Under the pieces are notes generated by a model. That model worked only from the letters and a program-made list of their open reading frames with translations. It ran no database searches and was not told where the DNA came from. From Anagrus nilaparvatae (taxonomy: Eukaryota > Arthropoda > Insecta > Hymenoptera > Mymaridae), in the NCBI GenBank assembly GCA_022575985.1, contig JAKSXM010000014.1, positions 18,538,001 through 18,602,000 of the forward strand: a stretch of 64,000 bases of DNA, given 5' to 3'. Below, piece by piece: positions 46,001-56,515 of the stretch; the stretch's first letter is position 1; each line of letters opens with the position of its first letter. The translations under genes and the position numbers were made by a program.

Positions 46001-48363
46001 AAAAATTTGGTGAAAATTTTAACATCGATGAATTTTTAAAAAGCATTCCTAATCCTATTGAATATTTTGAAGATCCAAATAGAAAAAATAAATGGGATTT
46101 ATTTGGATTTGACTTTTTAAAAGCTCATTTCAATAAGCATAAGGTAAATTATTATGTAAATTAAATTTTTTGATGAAATATTTATTTTCTATAACTTTTA
46201 TAGGTTTTAACTATAAAAAAAGTGTATAAAGATAATAATTTCAATTTGAGCTTGTCAGCAAATGCTTTACGCACTTTAGATACAGACATGAAGACAAAAA
46301 GATATGCATACCAATATCCATGTGATAATATTCCAATATTACAAGAGGTTGCTTATATAAAATATCAGGATGAAATAAAAAAAAAATTGGATGAAAAAAA
46401 AAATTTAGAAGATGAGTTATTTAAATTAATGGAGGTAGGTATTTAGGACACTATCTTTTACTTTGAGGACGCTGTTTCCAGCACTTACATTTTGAAATCA
46501 AGATTTTTTAACCATATTTATTTATTCATAATAATTTTTAAGGAAAGATACAATTCTTTTGAATATTTGATACAAGAATATAAAAAAATTCAAAATGTTT
46601 ATTTGTTTAAACAAATATGATTTCTTAAATTTTTGAAATTTGTGGCTCATAAAAGCTTGAGATTCCAGATTTGGGAACTTGGATCAAAATTCTGCTTTGC
46701 TCATATTGAAGATCATTTAATTCTAGGGGGAGGTATCATGGAAAAATTTGCGCTAAACCTTTCCAGTAATAAGTTATGGCTATTTGTTTATAAATTTTAG
46801 AGAATTTAAAAATTTTTTTTTTAAACAATTAGCTGTAACTCATTACTGGAAAGGTTTAGCGAAAAATTTTCCATGATACCTTCCCCTAGAATTAAATGAT
46901 CTTCAATATGAGCTAAGCAGAATTTTGATTCAAGTTGCCCAGATCTGAAATATCCGGCTTTTATGAGCCAAAAATTTCAAAAATTTAACATGTCGTATTT
47001 ATTTAAACAGGTAAACATTAAAATTTTTTTAAGTATTTTTGTACCGAATGCTGAAGACTTTTTCATTATTATAAATAAATATGTATGGTTAAAAAATCTT
47101 AATTATGAAATGTGCTGCGTGGAAACACCCAGTGGCAGAGAGAGCGACCTTAAGTTTCTTAAACAACTTATCTAAAATATATTTTTTTTAGGAACAAAAT
47201 CTCTTGGTTAATTGTGAATGCTGTTTCAATGAAAAATGCATGCCCGAAAAATGCATTGAATGTAATAAAGGACATAATTTTTGCCAAGACTGCCTAATAG
47301 CAGGAGTGGAAACTGCTTTAGCAGACGGAAAATATAGAATAAATTGTTTTTCACAATGTGAAAGTGAACTTCCATTAAGCACGTTACAAAAATTATTGCC
47401 TGCCGAAAAATTTAGTCAATTTTTAAAAAACAATCAATTACAAGAAATTGAAGCTGCGGGCATCACAGGATTGGAGACTTGTCCTTTCTGTTCAGAATTT
47501 GTAACGATTCCACCTGTCGAAGACAAAATTTTTAGATGTCTTAACTCCAACTGTATGAAAGAATCGTGCAGGTAAAACAATGAAATTTTAATTAATTTTA
47601 AAATAATATTAAAAACTTCCTTAAAAAGTAACAACCCATCTTGATCTATAAAAAAAATTCAAATACTAAAATCAGTAGAAACAGTATACAACTAGTCAGA
47701 CAAAAAATTGTTTAAATATATATTTTATCTTTCAGATCCTGCAAAAAAGCAAACCACATACCTTTTAAATGTAACGAAAAGGAAGTAAAAGAGGAAAATT
47801 TACGTAAGTTAATCGAAGAGAAGATGACGGAAGCTCTGATAAGAAATTGCGTTAAATGCAAAAAACCATTTGTGAAAGAAACAGGGTGTAATAAAATGAT
47901 ATGTCCAGCATGCGGTGCTAAAATGTGCTATATTTGCAACAAAGAAATAACAGGTTATGATCATTTTAATGCCCAAGGTGGTGCTCGTACAGATTTGTAA
48001 GTAAATATTATTAGAATTAATTATCGAAATAATATAAAATCTAAATTAATTTCAAATATATCAATAAGATGCCCTCTGTGGACTGATGACAAGTACTTGG
48101 AGGCTGAGGGAGTTCGGATGATTGGTGAAGACCTAAAAAATCTAGTACTTAAACAAAATCCAGAACTAAATGTTAATGTGGAAACATTATTACCCAACTT
48201 GCCAAGAAAAATTGGAGGTGCGCATACATACGTGCCTAATGCATACGAGCAACCTGTAAGTTAAATATTTTATCTTAATTAAGTTATATACTTAATTTTT
48301 ATTATTAAATTTTAGGCTCATATTAAAAAAATGATACAAGAAATTAATGAAAATAAGGAATAA
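40026..48363 (+). CDS. Tandem-BRCT / RBR E3 ubiquitin ligase fusion (BARD1-like BRCTs + RNF216-like RBR)
   Basis: Spliced model, seen directly: exons 40026-40475, 40549-40660, 45449-46143, 46204-46434, 47192-47571, 47736-47996, 48069-48255 and 48316-48363 (TAA stop). All junctions are GT/AG, the phases fit, and the total is 2364 nt, or 787 residues. Order: BRCT1 about 5-98; BRCT2 about 115-220; two CUE-like helical stretches (about 240-290 and 315-357, the second with FPNIDP); a charged linker to about 496; RING1 from Cys504; IBR about 573-635; RING2 from Cys661 with catalytic-type Cys674 in GCNKM, then GYDHF and CPLWTD. From family knowledge, RBR ligases pass ubiquitin through a RING2 cysteine thioester, and BARD1/BRCA1-type BRCT pairs read phosphopeptides or ubiquitinated nucleosomes. 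A nuclear, chromatin-directed ligase is my inference. The ATG is the first Met after an in-frame TAA at 40008-40010. No N-terminal RING or ankyrin repeats are seen upstream. Confidence 0.88.
42620..42935 (-). repeat. Tandem repeat of about 135-139 bp in the LINE 3' UTR
   Basis: The block with TGACAACCTGCAGA, TCTTGCCTCT and AAGTCCAGACCTGGTTCC occurs at 42641 and again at 42776. A third, partial unit begins near 42900 with TTAGTGTTCCGAAGATGA. Two units are near full length and the third is broken. Repeats in 3' UTRs occur in several LINE groups and may be read by the element's own reverse transcriptase; that role is not shown here. Confidence 0.85.
43086..43385 (-). pseudogene. C-terminal remnant of LINE reverse-transcriptase polyprotein
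   Basis: The open frame runs into the 5' truncation point, so only about 100 residues remain. It contains [11 protein letters not shown] followed by [18 protein letters not shown], a C-x2-C-x8-H-x4-C zinc motif typical of the extreme C-terminus of non-LTR polyproteins, then a stop at 43086-43088. No reverse-transcriptase or endonuclease domain is left, so it cannot mobilise itself. The frame has no internal stop, which suggests a fairly recent insertion. Confidence 0.85.
44326..44706. mobile_element. Small palindromic element with GTGTCAC ends in intron 2
   Basis: GGTGTCACCTGTCACACTGC at the left is answered by GGGTGACACTTACAC at the right. Both arms contain an inverted TATAGCCAATT word. The same arm sequence appears at about 24150-24260, 25880-26020 and 12300-12440, so this is a dispersed family. 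There is no coding capacity. Confidence 0.65.
46452..47155. mobile_element. Palindromic element filling intron 4
   Basis: Arms of about 340 bp are inverted around about 46805. Pairs include CATTACTGGAAAGGTTTAGC near 46850 with its complement near 46760, and TAACCATATTTATTTATTCA near 46510 with an inverted copy near 47070. Intron 4 (46435-47191) is almost entirely this element, lying between the linker exon and RING1. Splice signals on both sides remain intact. Confidence 0.8.
47192..48255 (+). other. Exons 5-7: RING1-IBR-RING2 catalytic module (RNF216/TRIAD3 type)
   Basis: RING1 ligands begin with a C-E-C-C cluster (Cys504, 506, 507), then Cys517, Cys520, His524, Cys527 and Cys530. IBR ligands include Cys593, 596, 612, 617, 622, 625 and 635. 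RING2 has Cys661, 664, 679, 682, 687 and 690 around Cys674 (codon 47887-47889), the position of the thioester-forming cysteine in RBR ligases. The CECC start of RING1, the IEEKMTEA helix before RING2 and the GYDHF tail are shared with RNF216 rather than with Parkin, HOIP or Ariadne ligases. No key cysteine appears to be missing, so the ligase should be catalytically competent. Confidence 0.9.
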
Positions 48364-49205
48364 TTTTAAAAATTGTTACAAAGAAATATTTTTTATAAAA
48401 TGAGTATTTGAATAGAAACTTCTAAAGAAGAAAATTATGTTTTTATAATTTTAGATATGAATATTTTGTTTTAGTGATTTACTTTTTATAAATGTTTGTT
48501 TGTATTTATTTTTTTACTATTTCGTAAGTTAAATACATTCTATTAATTAGTTAATTTTAAGTAAAGTTTTGTTTGTAATATTTTATTACTTTTTTTTTCT
48601 GTGTTAATTTTGTATGTTAAATTTTGTACATACCTTGTCATTTTTCAAGTTATTGTACAAATTAAATAATCAATTCAAAGTAAATTATTATATGCAACAC
48701 TAAATCTTTGTACAACACAAGAAATGCTTAAGAAATTAAAGGAAATGCAAGGTAACTCTTAATAAAAAAATTAGATTAAAAGAATTTTTTTTATCAAATA
48801 TGCTTTTGGCGTTTTTTTTCATTACATTTAATTGATATTTAAAAAAATATATATCCACAAATGATAGGTCTATAGACTCTGATATCAAAACTTTAATAAA
48901 TTGCCGTTTGAAATAAAGTATTTAGACCATATTGAATGTTACTTGCGGTCTGGAATATACTTTTTTATTTCCAAGGGTTCTTGTAGAGAATTTCAGGCAC
49001 CAGGGGTAGTTTTTTATTTTGAAAAACAACACTTTGGAACCAATGTGAAAACATATCTATTAGAATTGGTCATAATTGATTCAAAGTTTGCTCAAACAGC
49101 GTAATTTAAAAAACTTATTATCCGTAGAATATAAAATGTTTCTGCCTTCTCAAAGGAATTCTAATAAAATCAATTATAAATCAATTTATGAATTGCTCAA
49201 TTTAT
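48364..49205. other. 3' UTR and AT-rich intergenic sequence
   Basis: No second gene. The 67-codon frame at 48901-49104 has no domain I recognise. Confidence 0.5.
48761..48766 (+). other. Candidate polyadenylation signal AATAAA for the BRCT-RBR gene
   Basis: I found an exact AATAAA about 400 bp after the stop codon, preceded by AT-rich 3' UTR-like sequence. Such words are common by chance in DNA this AT-rich, so support is weak. Confidence 0.3.
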
Positions 49206-49212
49206 TTTACTA

Positions 49213-49994
49213 ATACTCTAGTCGAATCACGGTGGGGGGGGGGGGGGTGTATTTTCACTGGCCAACATGAGATTTGCTCTACTATATGTTTTTTGGGTCG
49301 CTGATCAAGAAAATCGAGGTCTTTTCTGGGAGATATTTTCGGAAAACCCTTAAATTTACAAAAACTACCCCCAACAAGGGTTTTTTTTTATATATTAGCA
49401 AACTGAGTTTCTAAATTTAGCCAAGAATTGGTCTAAGAGGGTTTTTTGGGTCGTTGATCAAGAATTTGAGGTAATTTTTTATGAATAATTAATATTTCGC
49501 CCTTTTAAGCGCAAAATATTATTTATTCATGAAAAATTCCTCCAAATTCTTATATTTCGCCCTTTTAAGGGCAAAATATTATTTATTCATGAAAAATTCC
49601 TCTAAATTCTTGATCAGCGACCCAAAAAATCCTGAAGGACCTAATTTTGTCGCTCTAAGTGCAAAAATTACAAATGTACACCTTTTAGGGGTTGTTTTTG
49701 CTGATGTAAGGGTGAAATATTAATTATTCATAAAAAATTACCTCAAATTCTTGATCACCGATCCAAAAATATCCTCTTGGACCAATTCTTGGCTAAATCT
49801 AGAAACTCAGTTTGCTAATATATAAAAAAAACCCTTTTTGGAGGTAGTTTTTGTAAATTTAAGGGTATTCCAAAAATATCTCCCGTGAAAGACCCCCATT
49901 TTCGTGATCAGCAATGCAAAAAACTTATAGTAGTATCTCATGTTGACCAGTGAAAATACACCTTCCCCCCGCAATTTAATTGGAGTATAATTGA
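49213..49994. mobile_element. Palindromic CTCCAGT-family element
   Basis: The left end TACTCTAGTCGAAT and right end ATTGGAGTATA are inverted. TTTTGGGTCGCTGATCAAGA and its partner, and CCAAGAATTGGTC with GACCAATTCTTGGCTAAATC, mark the arms. A 60-bp tandem duplication lies near the centre (AATATTATTTATTCATGAAA at about 49510 and 49570). A poly-G run of about 14 follows the left end. Confidence 0.8.
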
Positions 49995-49999
49995 TGAAT

Positions 50000-52900
50000 T
50001 GGTCAAGCCCCAATTTCACGAATAGATCAAAAAGCTGACAACTTTGTGTATTGTTTCATTATGCGTTAAGGGTGTAACACATATAGGACACTTCTAGAGA
50101 TAAAACAGAGCCATTTCTGTCTGTTAAAAAAATTACTTTTTTTATATATAAAGTTAAATTCAGTAACCAGACTTTAAGTAAGTATACCGTATTTAAAATT
50201 ACATGTTGAAAAATTGCAGGTCAAAACAGCATTAAAAAATATCTAATTTAAATCAGAAGTATATATATTTTGCAGAATATTTTATAAATGCAGTGATTAT
50301 AATTATTGTAATAAAGCATATAAATTAAAAAAAAGTTGCAGATAGATTTGTATTATAGTGCAATGTAACTGGTACAACCGCATAAATTTTTGTATATTTG
50401 GCATGTTATTGCGTGGTATCCTGATGGTTTTTCTAACTAACTATATATAAGTTTCTGATATAATTAAAACAATAAATAAGATGGCATCCAACAGAGAACT
50501 CTGGGGGTCGAACTCATCTTTCTTTCTCTGTCTTATAAATTTTTCTCTTATATTTTACCCTTCTTTATAACAACCACCTTCATCTTTGTAATATATATTT
50601 ATTCTTTATAAAGTATTATAAGCAATGTTTTAACTACCGAAATACTCTGCTGGAAAAAATGAATTAAAGCTTTTCTCTGTAATATATATATATTTAAGAG
50701 GCATGCGTTATACTTGTTATTGTTTATATATGTTGGTTAAAAAATATTTACAAATATAATACGCTAGATCATTTATACGAACATTTATCATCTAAAGATA
50801 AAAATATAATTCATTGTTTTTAGTTATACTTGAAATTTAATATTTATATATATTATTATATGATTTATAGCAATTTATAGTTTGTTATATTAAGTTTTTT
50901 ATGTTTATAAATAAATAAAATACATTATTTATACATTATTTTTAAAAGCTTGTAAAGATTTTTATTTTTTTCTCCTAAAAGCTTTTTCTCGCTTACCATT
51001 TCAAATCTGTAATAATGCTAACTCGAATGCTAGTTAATGGATTAAATAGGGAATGATTTTTATTTTAGTTGAATAATAACTTGAATCTATAAAAGTAGTA
51101 AAAACAAATGTTTTTCATAATTCTTAGCATTCAACTTAGATCAGGCACGTAGCCAGGATTTTTGTTCGAGGTGGGCTTCAAGGGGGAGGGGGGGCTTTAA
51201 TGTAAAATTTCCCTCTCCAAATTGCATTTTATTCCCACTTTTGATATAGTTATAGAGTAGTTCTACAATTAATTTAAGTTTATATTTTAAAAAATTAATT
51301 CATTAAAAAAATTGAAATATTTTACTTACTTTATATTTGGAATTACTTTAGGGATAAATGTTATGAGACAAAATTTGACCCCTCCCCCACCCCCTGAACC
51401 TTACAGAAACTCTTCTAAATTTGGTCAAAAAAGGATAATTTTTTCATTTAGTAAAGGATAAAGTTTTCAATAGTCCCTAATGTGGATGGTACGAAAAAAA
51501 ATTAACAAAAGTAATAAGGCCTGCAAAGGTGGTTAGCAGAAAATTAGCTCTTTGAAGGGTGTTACAAAAATAGTACCAAAAGGATCTGGAACAAAAATGT
51601 CTACCAAAGAGAGAAGAAAATCATAAAAGAATAGCAGCAAAAAGAAATATCATAAAAATGTCCAAAATTTTGTATGCAAATATTCAAAAGTACGCTATAT
51701 TAAATACCAGCATACAAGGATTAGTAGTAAAAAATAAGTACTAGTACAAAAATTACTTTTAAATAAATTCTATAAGAATGGTTTTATTCTTTTTTAGCAA
51801 GTGTCATCTTGCATGCCTCATACTGCAATCTTTTTTTACTAATTCTTTTGCCAAATAGTCATTTTTTGTTATAAGTCATGATTAGGCTCAAGATTCAAGT
51901 TCTTAGCAATTTACCTAATACCACCTAATAACACCTTGTATTCCGAGGTTTCTTAGAACCAATCACGCAAAAGAATTTCTATGATTCCCTATATTCAACA
52001 CGTGACCCCTGGGTCCGTCTCTCCTTAATATAACCTAGTTTTACGATTCGCTTTTTTAATTCTTGGAGGCTAAAGGGATCATATTATTGAATCTTCAAAG
52101 GGGATTTTAAGTATTATCAATCATTTCAGAGCAATTTCGAGCTATAAAATATTAAAAAAAAAGGTCATTTTTCGGCACAAATTGGGCGTCCATTGACTTT
52201 GAGTAAGGTGCCATTAAAATAAGTTTAACTTTATTATCTACTTGAGAATAATTAATTTTTTAAGTTTCTTAAAAAAGCAAAAATTCAAATAGACATGATT
52301 ATCCTTAAAAATAAGATATTATTCGAAACAAGATTTTTTTTCAGTACATTACACCTTATCCTTTCTGTATATCTTTCTATTGAGAATCAAAAAAATAAAC
52401 AACTGCATTTACGTATAAAAAAAAAATAATTTTTTAAAAAAATAAAAGGAGAAAAAAGTATATCAAGCGTGACTAGAGAGGCGGAGTCGAACCCTTAATA
52501 TAATTAGTTTTTTATTTTCTTTAAAAAAAAAAAAATAAAAAATTTATAATAATATCCGCCCTAATTGAAATATAATAATAATAATATAAGCTTTTTAGAT
52601 ACACCTCATGGGTTATTATTATCTTTATATATACCTTTTCCTCTTTTAACATATTAAAACCATCAAATTGAAACGAAACAATCAAATTATAATAATAGGT
52701 TTAATATATTTTAGGTATACATTGAAGCGTATAGATAAGACTAGCAGCTTAAAAAAATAAAAAAAAATACACTTTTGAAAGAAAGCTACTGGTTTAAATA
52801 AATTATACATTTGTTTTAAAGGTTCTTCCCACCTTTTTACTAATTTGCAGTTTCTGTCTGATTTATAGTTATACGGACTTCTTTCTTAAATGCTATTATT

Positions 52901-53300
52901 ATCTTTTATGGGTTTTTACTTTTTATTCTTGAAATACTTAAAGTAAATATTTTTTTAGCTTCTTTTTTTTGTATTAGGTTTTATCAATAATCTAGACTCT
53001 AGTGATATGCCATGAAAAACTCACTCATTTATTATTATTTAATTATTGATTGATATTAGGTATAGTAATTTCGGGAAAACTATATAGTTCAGATAACGGG
53101 GAATTTGATGAACTACAAATTATGTTTACAATCTCTAAAAAAACAAGAAATAAAAACTTACCTTTTTTGTTTTCAAATATTTAACTTAAAAGATAAAAAA
53201 ACTTATGTTATCAGATCAGTTTGACCCCTAGAATCCATTCCTCAGGGCATAGATTCCATTTACAACAAAAGATAACATTTTTAAGTCATAAATTGTGTTA
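50000..53300. other. AT-rich intergenic sequence
   Basis: No gene seen. At 51143-51200 the words GGCACGTAGCCAGGATTTTT and GGGGGAGGGGGGGCTT look like a dispersed insect-type repeat end, family unknown. At 51790-51870 there is a fragment of the GTGTCAC family. An (ATT)-rich stretch lies near 52565-52585. Confidence 0.45.
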
Positions 53301-53309
53301 GCTTTGGAA

Positions 53310-54010
53310 AAAGCTGTATGGAAAAAAATGCATTTGAGGATGGCAGCTAAAATTTTGTGCAGAGGTAGCTGAGACCAAAACATACTCATCTTCGTACTCT
53401 TGTTTTATTTTCTAGCAAGGGTTTTAAAAAAACTGAATGGTCCAAAAAGTTGGCTAATTAGATTAAGCCAAAATATTCTTGGTAAACATTTTATATTTTT
53501 CGATTTCTGAAAGACTCACGGCCGTTTACCTACGTCTTTATTTTAAATTAATTTTCAGATGGCATAGGATACGATTTTAGGCGCGGTTAAGCAGGGAAAT
53601 TTCAATTGCCCAGCATACCCCTCCAAAATCCAGATACCGAAATTTTTCTAATACGAACTTACAACGGGAGATCAAAACATTTGGGTCGTAACATTGAGCC
53701 CTGCGTTTCTAGGCTCAGAAAGCACATTGGAATAAACACAGGTTTTTATTGGGTGTTTTTTCAATATTTTAAAGTCATCCATAACTGTAGATTTTAATTT
53801 GGCGACCAAAATGTTCCGGTCTTCCTTTGTTAGTATGTTTTAGCCTAATATGAAATTCTAGGGTGTTCCAGGGTGTCATGCTTTTTGTTTTTTTTTCCAA
53901 AAATTTGCTAACTTTTTGGACCTATAACTTTTTCTAGAACCTGACGTAAAAAAATTAGTTATTATTTGGGCTGGGCTATCTCTGGGCTAAAATTCAGCTA
54001 CCATGCTCAA
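53310..54010. mobile_element. Third copy of the 'CCAAAACATACT' palindrome, interrupted
   Basis: GACCAAAACATACTCATCTT (53373) has its partner in CTATCTCTGGGCTAAAATTC near 53978, and the inner arm CCAGATACCGAAATTTTTCT lies at 53629. From about 53685 to 53800 the right arm is interrupted by a fragment (GAGCCCTGCGTTTCTAGGCT) of the family found at 23950-26255. Confidence 0.7.
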
Positions 54011-54123
54011 ACGCGTTTTTTAACATACCGCACTAATACAGCGATTCCCAAAACTAATTTAAAAATAATTTTTTCTCACATACATGCATCTCTTGTTTTT
54101 TGTTTGTGTATTTTTACATTTTA

Positions 54124-54440
54124 TTATGGAACATGTTTTTAGGGAGGGTGTACCCTGAAAATCTGAAAATCAAGGGGGAGGGGGTCAAATATGTCCGATT
54201 TAAGGGGGTTCAAAATGAGACTTAGAATAATTTTGATTTAGGGACTTAAAGTAATACGGGTTTATTTAGGGAATCAGAGTAATTTGAGTTTAGAATCTTA
54301 AAATCTAAAAAACCTGATTATTACAAAATATATTAGCAAATGGTATCATAACATTTATGCATAATACCTATACTCCTCAGCTTTAAGTTAACATGTTCCA
54401 TACATTTTGGTTTTGTTTACACAAACCGGTTGTAAAATTT
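54124..54440 (+). repeat. Short, complete-looking copy of the G-run array repeat
   Basis: It runs from GGAACATGTTTTTAGGGAGG to ACACAAACCGGTTGTAA. Only a few G-run and 30-bp units are present, which makes this the shortest copy and useful for defining the family's ends. Confidence 0.7.
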
Positions 54441-55574
54441 ATTTTGATGATTTATAAATAAATATTTCATAAATATTTTTATACTACTTGTGATTTAAAA
54501 GTGCTAATAAATTATTTTTCTTGTTACATAATAAAAAAAAATATAGCAAATAATGAATAATTCATAATAAATTAAAGTAAAAAGAATTATTGTGTTATGA
54601 AAACATGATAGCCTGAGGCTATTAAAAATGCGGGTATTTTATTATATTATATAATAATAAATTTTACTACCCTTTTTTTATATTATTTTCTATGGATATA
54701 AAAATAAAAAATAAAAATTTGTGTGTTTTGAAAAAATATATAAAAAAAAAAGAAAGCGAATAAATTACCAGGATGATGACAAGTAAAATGGTTTAAGCAA
54801 TTGAATAGTAATCGAGTATCCTTCATTTCTTTCCCTTTTCTTTCCTCTTTCATTAAAAAAAGTATATTCGTACTATATGAGATGATTATAAATAACTAGC
54901 TTTTCTTCCTAGCGGAAATTAACTCTATTGTATACATACGTCCTCTCTCTAGGGCTATTAAGGTTAAAATAATTAAGTTGTACGAATGCTTGTACAAGTC
55001 AATGATATGCTTCTAATTTTTATTTTATTGATTTTCTTTCTCTTTTATATATTTATTTAAGGCACTTAATTATAATTTTATTAAATGAAATTCAATTGAA
55101 AACAAATTTTTTTATCATGCTGTGAATATAATGTGGGCTTCTGAAATTTTATTAAAAGCAAATAAATTAAAAATTATATTTAATTATTTAATTGGGTAAA
55201 TTACTGATTAGAAATCTAATTATTTTAATAAGTTTTAATTAAGTAGTATTATATATTTATATTATGCAAGTTCTCAAAATTTTTAGGTTCAATCTCATTC
55301 TAATTGGACTTCTTGTTTTATAAATTTATTTTTGCCCCCAAAAAATTCGTGGGATACATTAATCTAAAAGCTCCAAATCAAAAAATGATTTTTCTTAAAT
55401 TACTCTAAGCTTTTGTATCCTCTGCCAAGTCATATAAACAATTGGATATCTTGGATATCTGACCAAAAATTTGGATCCCTAGGAAAATTTTACATAGACT
55501 TACTACTTTTTATGAATTTAGTGAACACTATGTTAAAATAGCAATATTTTAAACTGATAGATTAAAATATTAGT
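54441..55574. other. AT-rich intergenic sequence
   Basis: No gene, RNA or repeat that I can support. Confidence 0.5.
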
Positions 55575-56275
55575 ATAGGCCTGGAGCATGGTTTTATTTG
55601 CGATTTTTTTTGAAAGCATGTCCATGGAATTATTCGACGGTAATTTTAGTTTTTGGGGTCGCTGATTCCAAATCCGAAGTCCGTTTTGACCTAACGTAGT
55701 CCAATTTTGCGTAATTGCCCATTTTAGGTCACTTTTAACGTTTTTTTGCCATTTTTTGTTAAAATTTTTAATATATTACCATTTTTCTCACACTACACTA
55801 ATGTTTTTTGGGTCTCTATACCTAATTATCATATCTACACATACAAAAAAAATGGTAGTCTATAATAGCCATAATAGCCCTTCTTAGGCAATTTTTCACG
55901 CTTTTTAAAACGTTAAAAACCGCTTATAATTGCCTATTATGGGCTACTTCACCGTTTTTAGATAAATTAAATATAATATTCGTATTTAACTACCTTAAAA
56001 TACTGAAAAACCAGAAGCTGTAGATAAAAATTGGTATTACATATTTCATAAAAATAGCTAAAATTAACCCAAAAAGCGTGAAAAATAGCCTAAGAATCCC
56101 TATTATGGGCTACCATTTTTTTGTATGAGTAGATATGATAATTAGGTATAAAGATCCAAAAAACATTAGTGAAGTGTGAGAAAAATGGTAATATATTAAA
56201 AATTTTAGCAAAAAAAACGTTAAAAATGACCTAAAATGGGCAATACGCAAAATTGGACCACGTTAGATCAAAAAT
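55575..56275. mobile_element. TATAGGCCTGG-family palindrome, rearranged
   Basis: The left end TATAGGCCTGGAGCATGG is intact. The interior is shortened compared with 60433-61786, and the right arm stops near GACCACGTTAGATCAAAAAT, before the terminal inverted end. A deletion or an adjacent insertion removed it. Confidence 0.75.
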
Positions 56276-56289
56276 AAAGAAAAAGTGTC

Positions 56290-56515
56290 GTTTTTTTGGG
56301 TGGTGCCTCAAATGGATTTTAAACATTTTCGTTTAGGAATTTAGACAAATTTTGATTTAGGGACTTATAATACTTTAGGTTTATGCACTTTGAACAATTT
56401 CAATTTAGGAACTTTTTATAATTTTGGTTCTAGGACCTAATAAATAGGGAACATATGTTAATTATAAGTGAACATGTTCTAAGCTCGTTGGTTGTGTGAA
56501 AACACAAACCAGTTA
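56290..56515 (+). repeat. Fragment of the 30-bp array repeat
   Basis: Units such as TTTAGGGACTTATAATACTT lead to GAACATGTTCTAAGCTCGTT and a CACAAACCAGTTAT end. G-run units are absent here. Confidence 0.6.

Noticed and set aside
40026..48363. Reading the BRCT part and the RBR part as two separate neighbouring genes
   Set aside because: The end of BRCT2 and the start of the RNF216-like region share one uninterrupted exon, and all splice phases fit a single 787-residue frame.
52465..52500. tRNA-like T-loop word (minus strand GGGTTCGACTCC)
   Set aside because: No 5-bp T-stem, anticodon arm or acceptor stem can be formed around it.
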